From the NCBI RefSeq assembly GCF_039533965.1, contig NZ_BAAAUN010000001.1, positions 62,001-126,000 of the forward strand: a stretch of DNA of 64,000 nucleotides, given 5' to 3'. How positions within the stretch are numbered: position 1 is the stretch's first letter; every line of letters begins with the position of its first letter. Made by a program: the position numbers and the translations under genes. Origin of the DNA: Microbacterium luteolum (lineage in GTDB: Bacteria; Actinomycetota; Actinomycetes; Actinomycetales; Microbacteriaceae). Positions 17,511 to 26,646 of the stretch are shown one piece after another. The notes below the pieces were generated by a model. That model had not been told where the DNA came from and did not search any database. It worked only from the letters and a program-made list of their open reading frames with translations.

Positions 17511-18437
17511 ATGCGCCGGCCCGCACCGCTTCCGACCGCCCCGGAGGGCAAGGGGCAGAAGGACGCCGCGCCGGAAGGGGAGACCCGCCCGCGCCGCCGT
17601 GAGCGTGTGGAGGCGGAATCCGCCGTCCTCGAGATTGAGCCCGGAACGACGTCGGTTGAGCCCGGCGTCGAGGTGCCGCAGCCGACCTCGACCGGGGACG
17701 TGTGGCGCGCCGCCCGTGCCCGGCGCAAGGCGCTCCGCGCCGAGATCCGGCGGTTCACCCAGCGCTCGCGTCGGCGGAGGATCATCTGGCTCGGCAGCAT
17801 CGGTGCCGTCCTCCTGCTCATCGGCGGGAGCGTCGCCGCCGCATACAGCCCGCTCTTCGCCGTCGAGAAGATCACCGTGGCCGGTACCACGACGCTCGAC
17901 CCCGCGGTGATCGAGACCGCCCTCGCCGACCAGATCGGCACCCCACTGGCACTGGTCGACACGAGTGAGGTGAAGGCGGCGCTGCTCGCCTTCCCGCTCA
18001 TCGAGACCTACGCGCTCGAGGCGAAGCCGCCGCACGATCTCACCGTGCGCATCGTCGAGCGCACACCGGTGGGCGTCATCCGATCCGATGCCGGATACAC
18101 CCTGGTGGATGCGGCCGGTGTCGCACTCGCCACGACATCGGATCAGCCGGCGGGGCAGCCGATCATCGAGGTCGAGGGCGGCGTCGATTCGAAGGCGTTC
18201 GAGAGCGCGGGGCTCGTCGTGCGCGCGCTTCCCGCAGGCATCCGGAGCGCGCTCACCGGCGTGAGCGCCTCGACGGTCGATGACGTGACGCTGACGCTCA
18301 GCACCGGTCTCACGGTCGTGTGGGGGAGCGCGGAGGACTCCGGTCTCAAAGCGATCACACTCGCGAGCGCGATGAACGCGAACCTCTGGGCGACGTCGAT
18401 CGACGTCACCTCGCCCAAGGTCGCCGTCGTCGGCTGA
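17511..18437 (+). CDS. ftsQ: Cell division protein FtsQ/DivIB
   Basis: FtsQ (308 residues) is a bitopic protein of the divisome FtsQLB subcomplex. A long basic, Pro/Glu-rich cytoplasmic tail (1-90) precedes a membrane helix (about 91-112). A POTRA domain follows (about 116-185, starting FAVEKITVAGTTTLD and ending DLTVRIVERTPVGVI), then the beta-rich FtsQ domain. It sits between murC and ftsZ as in other actinobacteria. A 184-base gap with a promoter-like region separates it from ftsZ. Confidence 0.92.
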   Translation: MRRPAPLPTAPEGKGQKDAAPEGETRPRRRERVEAESAVLEIEPGTTSVEPGVEVPQPTSTGDVWRAARARRKALRAEIRRFTQRSRRRRIIWLGSIGAVLLLIGGSVAAAYSPLFAVEKITVAGTTTLDPAVIETALADQIGTPLALVDTSEVKAALLAFPLIETYALEAKPPHDLTVRIVERTPVGVIRSDAGYTLVDAAGVALATTSDQPAGQPIIEVEGGVDSKAFESAGLVVRALPAGIRSALTGVSASTVDDVTLTLSTGLTVVWGSAEDSGLKAITLASAMNANLWATSIDVTSPKVAVVG

Positions 18438-18537
18438 CGGCTTTCGGCGGGAATGGCGCGACACGCCCGTGTCGCTGCGCTCCCGCGGGCATGCGGCGCT
18501 TACCTTCGATCTCAGGGAACGCAATACCGGGAAATAC

Positions 18538-18564
18538 TTTACACCTCTAGTTGAGGTTTAAGGT
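18538..18564 (+). promoter_or_regulatory. ftsZ promoter with internal palindrome
   Basis: TTTACA (18538-18543) and TAAGGT (18559-18564) resemble -35 and -10 hexamers with a 15-base spacer. The spacer is filled by an inverted repeat, ACCTC-TAGTT-GAGGT (18543-18557), which looks like an operator or a leader hairpin. It lies about 60 bases before the ftsZ start. Confidence 0.5.
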
Positions 18565-18621
18565 TCAACCCCCGCACTCTCTCGACAACGAACGCAAGGC
18601 TCGACTAATCGGAGGCCGGCC

Positions 18622-19767
18622 ATGAGCCAGAACCAGAACTACCTCGCCGTGATCAAGGTCGTCGGCGTCGGCGGTGGCGGCGTCAACGCCGTGAACCGCA
18701 TGATCGACCTCGGCCTTCGCGGAGTCGAGTTCATCGCTGTGAACACCGACGCGCAGGCGCTGCTGATGAGCGACGCCGACGTCAAGCTCGACGTGGGCCG
18801 TGAGCTCACCCGCGGTCTCGGCGCCGGCGCCGACCCCGAGGTGGGACGACGCGCCGCCGAGGACCACGCCGAGGAGATCGAGCAGGCGCTGACCGGGGCC
18901 GACATGGTCTTCGTGACGGCCGGCGAGGGCGGTGGCACCGGAACCGGTGGCGCTCCGGTCGTCGCGCGCATCGCGAAGTCGATCGGCGCCCTCACGATCG
19001 GTGTCGTGACCAAGCCGTTCTCCTTCGAGGGTCGCCGCCGGCAGAGCCAGGCCGAGGCAGGCGTCGCGAAGCTCAAGGAAGAGGTCGACACCCTCATCGT
19101 GGTGCCGAACGACCGGCTTCTCGAGATCAGCGACCGCGGCATCTCGATGATCGAGGCGTTCGCGACCGCCGACCAGGTGCTCCTCGCCGGTGTGCAGGGC
19201 ATCACGGACCTGATCACGACCCCCGGACTCATCAACCTCGACTTCGCCGACGTCAAGTCGGTCATGCAGGGTGCGGGCTCCGCGCTGATGGGCATCGGCT
19301 CTGCGCGCGGAGCCGACCGGGCGATCAAGGCCGCCGAGCTGGCGGTCGAGTCGCCGCTGCTCGAGGCGAGCATCGAGGGTGCGCACGGAGTGCTCCTCTC
19401 GATCCAGGGCGGGTCCAACCTCGGCATCTTCGAGATCCATGACGCTGCGGACCTCGTCAAGGAGGCCGCGCACCCGGAGGCGAACATCATCTTCGGTACG
19501 GTCATCGACGACACGCTCGGCGACGAGGTGCGCGTGACCGTGATCGCGGCCGGCTTCGACGGCGGAGAGCCGTCGCTGCGGCTCGACCCGATGGTCGTCT
19601 CCCGTCCCGCCGCCACGACGCTTCCCGAGGTCGCCCTGACGGAGGCCGAGGAGCCGGCGAAGACCGAGACCGTGGAGCCCGCGCCCGTGCAGCAGCGCGT
19701 GCCGGCCACGAGCATCGAGCCGGCGTTCGCGGATGACGACATCGACATCCCCGAATTCCTGAAGTGA
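18622..19767 (+). CDS. ftsZ: Cell division GTPase FtsZ
   Basis: FtsZ (381 residues) is the tubulin-like GTPase that forms the Z-ring. The nucleotide loop [14 protein letters not shown] (about 14-27) and the tubulin signature GGGTGTGG (103-110) are intact. The T7-region [11 protein letters not shown] is present. After a variable Pro/Glu-rich linker the protein ends in DIDIPEFLK, the conserved tail that binds SepF. A GGAGG SD precedes the ATG, and a dedicated promoter region lies upstream. Its stop overlaps the yggS start. Confidence 0.98.
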   Translation: MSQNQNYLAVIKVVGVGGGGVNAVNRMIDLGLRGVEFIAVNTDAQALLMSDADVKLDVGRELTRGLGAGADPEVGRRAAEDHAEEIEQALTGADMVFVTAGEGGGTGTGGAPVVARIAKSIGALTIGVVTKPFSFEGRRRQSQAEAGVAKLKEEVDTLIVVPNDRLLEISDRGISMIEAFATADQVLLAGVQGITDLITTPGLINLDFADVKSVMQGAGSALMGIGSARGADRAIKAAELAVESPLLEASIEGAHGVLLSIQGGSNLGIFEIHDAADLVKEAAHPEANIIFGTVIDDTLGDEVRVTVIAAGFDGGEPSLRLDPMVVSRPAATTLPEVALTEAEEPAKTETVEPAPVQQRVPATSIEPAFADDDIDIPEFLK

Positions 19768-20474
19768 CGGACGAGGCGGCCGAGGCCCGGCAGCAGTCGG
19801 GCCTGGCCGCGCGGCTGTCGGCGATCGATGAGCGCATCGCCGACGCCGCGCGACGGGCTGACCGCGACCCCGCCGAGATCACCCGGATCGTCGTCACGAA
19901 GTTCCACCCCGCCTCCCTGGTGACGGAGCTGCAGGCCCTGGGCGTGCGCGAGGTCGGCGAGAACCGCCAGCAAGAGCTCTCGGCCAAACAGGCGGAGCTC
20001 GCCGCGTTGGATCTGCGCTGGCACTTCATCGGGCAGGGGCAGACGAACAAGGCCGCCGCGATACGGCGGAGCGCCGACGTCGTGCACTCCGTAGACCGCA
20101 GCCGACTCGCCGATGCATTGCACCGCGCCGCGGTGGACGACGGCCTGCTCGACGTTCTCGTGCAGGTCAATCTCACGGATGACGCGGGGCGGGGCGGTGT
20201 CGCACCGGCCGAGGCCCGCGCTCTCGCCGAGCACGTCCTGACTCTGCCGTCCCTTCGTCTGCGCGGCGTGATGGCGGTGGCCCCCCTCGACGAGGAGCCG
20301 GCGTCGGCGTTCGCCCGCCTTCGTGACATCGCCGAGGAGATCCGCACGGTCGAGCCCTCGGCCACCTGGATCTCCGCGGGCATGACGGGCGACTTCGTCG
20401 AGGCCGTCGCCGCAGGCGCGACACACCTGCGGATCGGCTCCGCAATCACCGGACCCCGCCCCGACCGGGGTTAA
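19764..20474 (+). CDS. yggS: YggS-family pyridoxal phosphate homeostasis protein
   Basis: This PLP-binding TIM-barrel protein (236 residues) keeps pyridoxal phosphate and amino-acid pools balanced in the cytosol. The cofactor lysine is K46 in [25 protein letters not shown] and the late [27 protein letters not shown] are family landmarks. The start is GTG 19764, overlapping the ftsZ stop by four bases. It has no direct division function, yet its place between ftsZ and sepF is common in Gram-positive bacteria. Confidence 0.92.
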   Translation: MTDEAAEARQQSGLAARLSAIDERIADAARRADRDPAEITRIVVTKFHPASLVTELQALGVREVGENRQQELSAKQAELAALDLRWHFIGQGQTNKAAAIRRSADVVHSVDRSRLADALHRAAVDDGLLDVLVQVNLTDDAGRGGVAPAEARALAEHVLTLPSLRLRGVMAVAPLDEEPASAFARLRDIAEEIRTVEPSATWISAGMTGDFVEAVAAGATHLRIGSAITGPRPDRG

Positions 20475-20516
20475 CCTGTGAACAGACCACCCCAAACGTT
20501 CGAACCGGAGGACACG

Positions 20517-21002
20517 ATGGGTAACCCGCTGAAGAAGACCATGGTGTATCTCGGCCTCGCCGACGAGGAAGAGGTCTACGAGGAGGAGACGCAGGCTCCC
20601 GCCCGCGCCCACCGCGAACGTGACCGCGATCGTGATCGTGACCGCGAGGAGTCGGCTCCGGCTCCCGTGACGCCGCTGCGTCGCCCGGTCGCCGTCCGCC
20701 AGCCCGCTGCCGGCACGGTGAACGAGATCCTCACGGTGCACCCGAAGCAGTACCGCGACGCTCAGCTGATCGCGGAGAGCTTCCGCGAGGGCGTTCCGGT
20801 CATCATCAACCTCTCCCAGATGAGCGACGCCGACGCGCGTCGTCTGATCGATTTCGCCAGCGGCCTCTCGCTCGGGCTCTACGGCCGCATCGAGCGTGTG
20901 ACCTCGAAGGTCTTCCTGCTCTCGCCGGAGAACATCGCGGTGTCGGGCCAAGGGGGAATCGCGCACGCGGACGCTGAGTCCGCGGGCTTCGACCAGTCGT
21001 AA
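20517..21002 (+). CDS. sepF: Cell division protein SepF
   Basis: SepF (161 residues from ATG 20517) anchors FtsZ filaments to the membrane. An N-terminal amphipathic helix ([24 protein letters not shown]) is followed by a low-complexity charged linker with Arg-Asp repeats. The globular FtsZ-binding domain (about 70-150) has [19 protein letters not shown] and [31 protein letters not shown] before the ATG decides the start. Six-base repeats in the DNA encode the Arg-Asp run. Confidence 0.94.
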   Translation: MGNPLKKTMVYLGLADEEEVYEEETQAPARAHRERDRDRDRDREESAPAPVTPLRRPVAVRQPAAGTVNEILTVHPKQYRDAQLIAESFREGVPVIINLSQMSDADARRLIDFASGLSLGLYGRIERVTSKVFLLSPENIAVSGQGGIAHADAESAGFDQS

Positions 21003-21005
21003 CCC

Positions 21006-21302
21006 GTGGAGCTGGTCTCCGTCGTCGCCAGCATCATCCATCTGGTGCTGCTGCTGTACGTCTTCGTGCTCTTCGCGCGTCTGATCCTGGACTACATCCC
21101 GATGTTCAATCGGGAATGGCGTCCGAAGGGATTCGGTCTCGTCGTCGCAGAGGCCGTCTACACGGTCACCGATCCGCCGATCCGGTTCTTCCGGCGGATC
21201 ATCCCTCCGTTGCGGATCGGCTCGCTGTCGTTGGACTTCGGGTTCGCGTTGACGATGCTGATCGTCCTGGTGCTCATGAACATCGTGGGATTGTTCATCT
21301 GA
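21006..21302 (+). CDS. yggT: YggT-family membrane protein
   Basis: This 98-residue protein has two long hydrophobic segments (about 4-27 and 70-96) and the family stretch VTDPPIRFFRRIIPPLRIGSLSLDFGF between them. YggT proteins are small integral membrane proteins found next to sepF and divIVA across Gram-positive bacteria. Their exact role is unsettled, with division or osmotic tolerance proposed. The GTG start is three bases after the sepF stop. Confidence 0.88.
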   Translation: MELVSVVASIIHLVLLLYVFVLFARLILDYIPMFNREWRPKGFGLVVAEAVYTVTDPPIRFFRRIIPPLRIGSLSLDFGFALTMLIVLVLMNIVGLFI

Positions 21303-21362
21303 CCGACCGGCGTGTTCTCGCGCCCTGGGTGTCGTGACATCGCGACGCCAAGGCATCGGGAC

Positions 21363-21368
21363 TATGCT
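21363..21368 (+). promoter_or_regulatory. Possible -10 of divIVA
   Basis: TATGCT lies in the 156-base gap before divIVA, about 90 bases upstream of its ATG. The gap implies a separate promoter for this abundant protein. No firm -35 was seen. Confidence 0.35.
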
Positions 21369-21458
21369 GGCACCCAGGTGCGCGCCCCGGGTTCGCGCCA
21401 CATAAAGACCGCGCCATATTCGATACTGGCAACCGAACTCATCGAAAGAGGAGCCATC

Positions 21459-22061
21459 ATGGCACTTACCCCGGATGACGTCGTCACCAAGCAGTTCCAG
21501 CACGTCCGCTTCAAGGACGGCTTCGACCCGGACGAGGTGGACGACTTCCTCGACGAGATCGTCATCGAGTGGCGCAAGGCTCTCGAGGAGAACGTCGAGC
21601 TGAAGGCCAAGCTGGCCGCCTACGAGTCCGGTGCGGCTCCCGAGGCCGCTGCCGCTCCTGCGGCGCCCGTCGTCGCCGAGGCGCCTGCGGCTCCCGTCGC
21701 CGAGGTTCCGGCCGAGCCTGCTCCGTCGGGTTCCGCCACCGCGACCGCCGGCATCATCGAGCTGGCTCAGCGCCTGCACGACGAGCACGTCGCCGAAGGC
21801 GAGGCGAAGCGCAACCAGCTGATCGCCGACGCCGAGGCCGAGGTCGGCCGCATCCGCAGCGAGGCCGAGGCCAAGCAGCGCGAAGAGGCCGCACGTCTGG
21901 AGCGCGAGCGCAACACGCTCGAGGCCCGGATCACCGAGCTCCGCAACTTCGAGCGCGACTACCGGTCGCAGCTGCGCGGCTACATCGAGGGTCAGCTTCG
22001 CGACCTCGACGAGAAGTCGGCTTCCACGGACTCCACGCCGGTCTCCGCGATCGGCCTGTAA
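21459..22061 (+). CDS. divIVA: DivIVA/Wag31 polar growth scaffold
   Basis: DivIVA (200 residues, Wag31 in mycobacteria) coats curved membrane at poles and septa and directs polar wall growth. The N-terminal DivIVA domain begins MALTPDDVVTKQFQHVRFKDGFDPDEVDDFLDEI. A Pro/Ala/Glu linker (about 65-95) follows, then a long coiled coil (about 98-185). AAAGAGGAG just before ATG 21459 decides the start over upstream in-frame codons. In actinobacteria this protein is a known Ser/Thr kinase target, which may connect it to the PASTA kinase at 407-2338. Confidence 0.95.
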   Translation: MALTPDDVVTKQFQHVRFKDGFDPDEVDDFLDEIVIEWRKALEENVELKAKLAAYESGAAPEAAAAPAAPVVAEAPAAPVAEVPAEPAPSGSATATAGIIELAQRLHDEHVAEGEAKRNQLIADAEAEVGRIRSEAEAKQREEAARLERERNTLEARITELRNFERDYRSQLRGYIEGQLRDLDEKSASTDSTPVSAIGL

Positions 22062-22070
22062 GGCGCCCTC

Positions 22071-22670
22071 TTGTCAGGACGTCGTCCCCTTCGTCGGTCG
22101 GCGGCCGGTGCGATCGTTGCGATTCTCGCAGCGGTGGTGCTGGCCGCCGATCAGTTTGTGAAGCACCTCACGATCGAGAACCTTCCTCTGCATGAGGTCG
22201 TGCCCGTACTCGGAGAGTTCCTTCAGCTGTATTACATCCGCAACTCGGGCGCGGCCTTCTCGCTCGGCAGCGGCGTGACCTGGATCTTCACCATCGCCCT
22301 GAGCGTCGTCGCCGCCGTGATCATCTGGAAGGCCTTCAACGTCCGGTCGCGGTGGTGGGCGGTCGTCCTCGGCGCGCTTCTCGGCGGCGTGCTCGGCAAC
22401 CTCACCGACCGTCTGTTCCGCGAGCCGGGTTTCGGCAACGGTCACGTCGTCGACATGATCTCGATGCCCTGGATGATGCCGGCGATCTTCAACGTGGCTG
22501 ACATCTTCATCGTGACCGGGATGATCTCGGTCGCACTGCTCGTCGTGCTCGGCCTTCGCTTCGACGGGACCCGGGAGCGGGATCATGCGCCGGTCGAGAC
22601 CGACGAGGAGGCTGAAGCCGCCGCCGCCGTCGCCGCCGAGGATCCCTCGTCACCGTCGGACGGTCGCTGA
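22071..22670 (+). CDS. lspA: Prolipoprotein signal peptidase LspA
   Basis: LspA (199 residues) is the membrane aspartic protease that removes signal peptides from diacylated lipoproteins. Four membrane segments are visible. The catalytic aspartates are D113 in GNLTDRL and D144 in FNVADIF, and the NSGAAFSL motif is present near 58-65. The start is an unusual TTG at 22071, nine bases after the divIVA stop. The acidic, Ala-rich C-terminal tail is long for the family. Confidence 0.93.
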   Translation: MSGRRPLRRSAAGAIVAILAAVVLAADQFVKHLTIENLPLHEVVPVLGEFLQLYYIRNSGAAFSLGSGVTWIFTIALSVVAAVIIWKAFNVRSRWWAVVLGALLGGVLGNLTDRLFREPGFGNGHVVDMISMPWMMPAIFNVADIFIVTGMISVALLVVLGLRFDGTRERDHAPVETDEEAEAAAAVAAEDPSSPSDGR

Positions 22671-22672
22671 CA

Positions 22673-23593
22673 GTGGAATCGCGGTCCCTTCCCGTCCCCG
22701 ACGGCATGGATGGCGAGCGCGTCGACGCCGCGCTCGCGCGCATGCTCGGCTTCTCGCGCACCTTCGCCGCCGATGTCGCCTCTGCAGGCGGAGTGCAGCT
22801 CGACGGCGTCGTGCTGGACAAGTCGGACCGCCTGCGCAGCGGTGCATGGCTCGAGGTGGAGTGGCAGCCCAAGGAGGCGCCGCGGATCATCCCGATCGCC
22901 GTGCCCGAGCTCGGTATCGTCTACGACGATGACGACATCGTCGTGGTCGACAAGCCCTCCGGTGTCGCCGCTCATCCGTCCGTCGGATGGGAGGGGCCGA
23001 CCGTCATCGGCGCCCTCGCCGCCGCGGGATTCCGGATCGCGACCAGCGGTGCGGCCGAGCGTCAGGGTGTCGTCCACCGTCTCGACGTCGGCACGAGCGG
23101 ACTGATGGTCGTCGCGAAGACCGAGGCCGCGTACACGGCGCTCAAGCACGCCTTCAAGGAACGCACGGTCGAGAAGATCTACCACGCTGTCGTGCAGGGG
23201 CATCCGGATCCGCTCGCGGGAACGATCGAAGCTCCGATCGGCCGCCACCCGAACCACTCCTGGAAGTTCGCGGTCGTGCCGGACGGCAAGCCCTCCGTGA
23301 CGCACTACGAGACCCTCGAGGCGTTTCCCGCTGCTTCGCTGCTCGAGATCCATCTCGAGACCGGACGCACCCACCAGATCCGCGTGCACATGGCCGCGCA
23401 TCGGCATCCGTGCGTCGGCGACCCGCTCTACGGCGCCGATCCGACGCTGTCCGCCCGGCTCGGCCTGACGCGGCAGTGGCTGCACGCGCACCAGCTGGCC
23501 TTCACACACCCGGCGACGGGGGAGTGGGTGCAGTTCTCGTCGCCGTATCCTGCGGACTTCCAGCACGCTCTCGACGTCCTGCGCGGAGAGTAG
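22673..23593 (+). CDS. rluD: RluD-family 23S rRNA pseudouridine synthase
   Basis: This 306-residue protein converts uridines in 23S rRNA to pseudouridine. It has an N-terminal S4 RNA-binding domain (about 13-72, [13 protein letters not shown]...) and the catalytic domain with [18 protein letters not shown]. The catalytic aspartate is D138. [11 protein letters not shown] and [12 protein letters not shown] are further family motifs. The start is GTG 22673, two bases after the lspA stop, the lspA-rluD pairing common in Gram-positive bacteria. The exact uridine target is not readable from sequence. Confidence 0.9.
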   Translation: MESRSLPVPDGMDGERVDAALARMLGFSRTFAADVASAGGVQLDGVVLDKSDRLRSGAWLEVEWQPKEAPRIIPIAVPELGIVYDDDDIVVVDKPSGVAAHPSVGWEGPTVIGALAAAGFRIATSGAAERQGVVHRLDVGTSGLMVVAKTEAAYTALKHAFKERTVEKIYHAVVQGHPDPLAGTIEAPIGRHPNHSWKFAVVPDGKPSVTHYETLEAFPAASLLEIHLETGRTHQIRVHMAAHRHPCVGDPLYGADPTLSARLGLTRQWLHAHQLAFTHPATGEWVQFSSPYPADFQHALDVLRGE

Positions 23594-23641
23594 TCCGCGC
23601 TTCTCCGCGGTGATGTCGTCGGCGTGCGACACACTGGGCGC

Positions 23642-24241
23642 ATGAGCATCGAGGTGCGTCCAGCGACCGTGTTCGACGACGTCGCGACACTGCTCGGTCC
23701 GAAGAAGCCGACGTCGAATGTCTGCTTCTGCCTGAGCTATCGCATCGGCAGCAAAGAGAACGTCGCGCTGAAAGGCACGGCGCGCGCCGATCGGGTGAGG
23801 GAGCTGTGCCATCAGGATCCGCCGCCGGGTGTGATCGCCTACCTGGACGACGAGCCGGTCGGCTGGGCGGCGGTGCATCCGCGGAGGGATACGAGCTTCG
23901 CGCGCAATCGGCTCATCCCGCACATCGACGACCTCGACGTCTGGTCGCTGTGGTGTCTCAGGGTGCGGCCAGGGCACCGCAAGCAGGGCATCTCGCACGC
24001 CCTGATCGAGGGCTCCGTCGCCTACGCGAAGAAACGCGGTGCGCCGGCGATCGAGGGGTATCCCGTCGACAACCGCGGCGAGAAGGTGAACCTCACGATG
24101 GCGTACGTCGGCACGAGGAGGCTGTTCGAAGACGCGGGCTTCACGAAAGCGGCCGACACGGACTCGGTTCTCGACGGCTTTCCCCGGGTGCTGATGAGAC
24201 TCGATCTGGGGAAGTCGAAGAAGTCGTCGAAGAAAACGTGA
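23642..24241 (+). CDS. GNAT-family N-acetyltransferase
   Basis: This 199-residue protein has the acetyl-CoA loop (LRVRPGHRKQGISHALI, near residue 105-121) and the GWAAVHPR beta-strand of GNAT enzymes. The N-terminal CFCLSY region and the Lys-rich end (KKSSKKT) are notable. Its substrate is unknown. Its TGA stop (24239-24241) overlaps the -35 element of the following sigma-factor operon. ATG 23642 fits the domain start. CACACT, seven bases upstream, is a poor -10, and no good SD is seen. Confidence 0.75.
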   Translation: MSIEVRPATVFDDVATLLGPKKPTSNVCFCLSYRIGSKENVALKGTARADRVRELCHQDPPPGVIAYLDDEPVGWAAVHPRRDTSFARNRLIPHIDDLDVWSLWCLRVRPGHRKQGISHALIEGSVAYAKKRGAPAIEGYPVDNRGEKVNLTMAYVGTRRLFEDAGFTKAADTDSVLDGFPRVLMRLDLGKSKKSSKKT

Positions 24242-24267
24242 ACCCATCGAGGGCGCACGGACAATAC
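24240..24267 (+). promoter_or_regulatory. ECF-type promoter of the first sigma operon
   Basis: GAACC (24240-24244), 17-base spacer, CAATAC (24262-24267), then five bases to the GTG start. The identical arrangement precedes the second sigma gene. It implies autoregulation and a leaderless mRNA. Confidence 0.65.
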
Positions 24268-24272
24268 CCAGC

Positions 24273-24875
24273 GTGAGCACAGACAGCGAGATCATCCGAC
24301 GGTCTCTGGACCAACCATCAGCCTTCGCTGAGCTGTTCGATCGACATGCGCGCGTGGTCAACGCCTTCGCGACGTACCGGATCGGGCGGCACGCGGCGGA
24401 GGACGTCTTGAGCGAGACGTTCCTCGTGGCGTTCCGACGTCGCGCGGACTACGACGCCGGCGTCGAGTCGGCGGTGCCGTGGCTTCTCGGCATAGCATCG
24501 CGTCTGATCCGCCGTCACCGGGCAGTGGAGGCGAAGCACTGGCGTTCGTTCGCGGCCGCGGTGTCGGGTGAGGAGCACTCGTCCGAGGGCGGTCTCGACG
24601 GTGCGTTGACGCGGATCGACGCGGAGCGCGAGGTCTCGGGGCTCAGAGCACGCATCGCCGCCCTCGCGCCGAGAGATCGCGAAACCCTCCTCTTGTACGC
24701 CTGGCAGGGGTTGTCGTACGACGAGGTGGCTACCGCGCTCGGGGTCCCGGTCGGGACGGTCCGTTCGCGGTTGAACCGCGTGCGGAAACGGTTGGATCCC
24801 GTTCGCAGGGCGCAGGCGCAGGCAAAGGCACAGACACAGGCACAGACAGACCGAGCAGCAGGGAGCATCCGATGA
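24273..24875 (+). CDS. ECF-type RNA polymerase sigma factor (copy 1)
   Basis: This sigma-70 family factor (200 residues) has only regions 2 and 4, as ECF sigmas do. Region 2 is near residues 18-75 (AFAELFDRHARVV, AEDVLSETFLVAFRRR). Region 4 is near 125-175 (LAPRDRETLLLYAWQGLSYDEVATALGVPVGTVRSRLNRVRKRL). After region 4 comes a Gln/Ala/Lys tail coded by hexamer-like repeats (AQAQAKAQTQAQT). The GTG start is leaderless-like. Its end overlaps the CU044_5270 gene by four bases, so the pair is translationally coupled. A close paralogue lies at 26041-26646. Confidence 0.9.
   Translation: MSTDSEIIRRSLDQPSAFAELFDRHARVVNAFATYRIGRHAAEDVLSETFLVAFRRRADYDAGVESAVPWLLGIASRLIRRHRAVEAKHWRSFAAAVSGEEHSSEGGLDGALTRIDAEREVSGLRARIAALAPRDRETLLLYAWQGLSYDEVATALGVPVGTVRSRLNRVRKRLDPVRRAQAQAKAQTQAQTDRAAGSIR
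24807..24852 (+). repeat. Imperfect hexanucleotide tract in the sigma-factor tail
   Basis: GCAGGC/ACAGGC/ACAGAC-type six-base units repeat near the 3' end of the sigma gene and encode the AQAQAKAQTQAQT tail. Strand slippage would change length by two residues without a frameshift. Confidence 0.55.
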
Positions 24876-25999
24876 ACGTTTTCGAGAAGGTGCAGGAGGC
24901 CCGACCGGAGATCGACGGGGCCGAGGAGAACATCTCGGCGGCGCGTGGGCGACTCCTGACCGAGATCCACGCTGAGAAGCGGCCTGCGCGATCGCGCGCA
25001 GCACGACGCCCGTGGATCATCACGGCGGGCCTCGTCGGCGCTGCGGCCGCCGTGACCGTCGGCGTGCTCGTGGTCGGCAACCTCACGACACCGACGACCG
25101 GTGGCGTCGAGGCCATTCCGACCGTCGTGCCCAAGCCGTCGGTGGAGCCGACCCCGGAGCCGACGGTGGAGCCGTTGACGGCCTCCGGAGCGTTCAGCGC
25201 GGCAGGAGCAGCCGCGAGCACGTTCGCCGGATTGACGGTCGCACCGGGGCAGTATCTCCGAATCCAGGTGGACATGCACGACGTGGTGTTCTCCGAGCCG
25301 GTCTTCGGATGGGGGGAGAACGTCGCGGACAGGTCGAATGCCACGAACGCCTGGGAGATGCTGGGGACGTCCGAGATCTACGTGCCGGCGGATCAGCACG
25401 GAGAATGGCGATACCTGGGCACATCGAGTCAGACCGGCAACCTCTACGGGCCGGAAGCGCAGCAGCGGATGGAACAGTATCTGCAGGAACTCGGACTGGG
25501 CTCCGGGCCGTCGCCCGCGACAGGACAGCTCGGTGGTCCGTCTGCACCGTGGCCGACTCCGGACGGGAGCATTCTGCTCGTGGACTTCCTGGAATCGATG
25601 CCGACAGATCCGGCAGAGCTCATCACGTGGATCGACGACCAGCAGGACACACCGCCGGAGTCGCAGAATGCGAAGGTCGGCTGGCTGCTCCTCGAGCTTC
25701 TTGCCGAGAACGTCGGGTCGGCCGGAGCGCGTTCCACGATGTACGCCGCGTTGAGCATGCTCGACGGTTTCGAGCTCGTCAGCGTCGCAGGCAACGAGTT
25801 CACGGTCGCGCTGGTGACACCCATCGACGATCTGTCAGGCAACCCGAGCACGGTGCGCCGGACGGCCAGGATCGACATGAGCACCGGTATCGTCAACGAG
25901 ACAACCATCACGAGCGGATCCGGCTCTGCGCTCGTCCCCGATGCCGTGCCCGACTCGCGACGGTCGTACTCGGTGTCGATCGTCCCCACCGCTCCGTGA
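24872..25999 (+). CDS. CU044_5270-family membrane protein, putative sigma partner (copy 1)
   Basis: This 375-residue protein has a short cytoplasmic N-terminus (1-47, MNVFEKVQEA...AARGRLL), one membrane helix (about 48-70), a Pro/Thr-Glu linker and a large extracytoplasmic domain that ends VPDSRRSYSVSIV. This layout is that of the CU044_5270 family, found next to ECF sigma genes. The likely role is an anti-sigma-like or signal-sensing partner, with the cytoplasmic tail touching the sigma factor. No zinc anti-sigma motif (HxxxCxxC) is present. It overlaps the sigma gene by four bases. Confidence 0.78.
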   Translation: MNVFEKVQEARPEIDGAEENISAARGRLLTEIHAEKRPARSRAARRPWIITAGLVGAAAAVTVGVLVVGNLTTPTTGGVEAIPTVVPKPSVEPTPEPTVEPLTASGAFSAAGAAASTFAGLTVAPGQYLRIQVDMHDVVFSEPVFGWGENVADRSNATNAWEMLGTSEIYVPADQHGEWRYLGTSSQTGNLYGPEAQQRMEQYLQELGLGSGPSPATGQLGGPSAPWPTPDGSILLVDFLESMPTDPAELITWIDDQQDTPPESQNAKVGWLLLELLAENVGSAGARSTMYAALSMLDGFELVSVAGNEFTVALVTPIDDLSGNPSTVRRTARIDMSTGIVNETTITSGSGSALVPDAVPDSRRSYSVSIVPTAP

Positions 26000-26007
26000 C
26001 GAATTTC

Positions 26008-26035
26008 GAACCGTCTGCGCTCTCCGGGGCAATAC
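26008..26035 (+). promoter_or_regulatory. ECF-type promoter of the second sigma operon
   Basis: GAACC (26008-26012), 17-base spacer, CAATAC (26030-26035), then five bases to GTG 26041. Geometry is identical to that of copy 1. Confidence 0.65.
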
Positions 26036-26040
26036 ATAGT

Positions 26041-26646
26041 GTGAGCACAGACAGCGAGATCATTCAGCGGTCGCTCGGGCAGCCCCGAGCGTTCGCCGAA
26101 CTGTTCGATCGGCACTCCAGGACGGTGGGCGGCTACGCCGCCCGCCGTCTCGGCCCCGATGCGGGCGAGGACATCCTCAGTGAGACGTTCCTGGTCGCGT
26201 TCGCACGACGGAAGTCGTTCGACACTTCCTGGGACTCGGCGCTTCCGTGGTTGTACGGGATAGCGTCCCGACTGATCCGGAAGCATCGGGCCCGGGAGGC
26301 CAAGCACTTCCGGTCGAGCGTGGAGTCGGCGCAGCGGGAGGAGCACATCTCCCACGGAGACCTCGAGACGACGATCGCGCGTCTCGATGCGGAGATCTCC
26401 ACCCGCGAGCTGGCGCCGCGGATCGCGGCCCTCTCGGCCAAGGATCGGGAGACCCTCCTGCTCTACGCCTGGGGAGACCTGACCTACGAAGAGGTCGCCG
26501 TCGCCCTGGGCGTCCCCGTCGGGACCGTCCGGTCCCGGATGAACCGCATACGAACGCGGTTGGACCCGGCAAGGGCGATCACCAGAGAACGAGTCGTGAA
26601 CGAGAAGGAAGGAGCGGTCGATGGACGTTTTCGAGCGAGCGCGTGA
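26041..26646 (+). CDS. ECF-type RNA polymerase sigma factor (copy 2)
   Basis: This is a paralogue of the sigma factor at 24273 (201 residues). It shares the start MSTDSEII.RSL.QP.AFAELFDRH, region 2 (EDILSETFLVAFARRKSFD) and region 4 (LSAKDRETLLLYAWGDLTYEEVAVALGVPVGTVRSRMNRIRTRL). The GTG start at 26041 is chosen because the start-site context matches copy 1 exactly. The Gln/Ala repeat tail of copy 1 is absent and replaced by an Arg/Glu-rich end. It overlaps the downstream gene by 26 bases. Divergence shows an old duplication. Confidence 0.9.
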   Translation: MSTDSEIIQRSLGQPRAFAELFDRHSRTVGGYAARRLGPDAGEDILSETFLVAFARRKSFDTSWDSALPWLYGIASRLIRKHRAREAKHFRSSVESAQREEHISHGDLETTIARLDAEISTRELAPRIAALSAKDRETLLLYAWGDLTYEEVAVALGVPVGTVRSRMNRIRTRLDPARAITRERVVNEKEGAVDGRFRASA

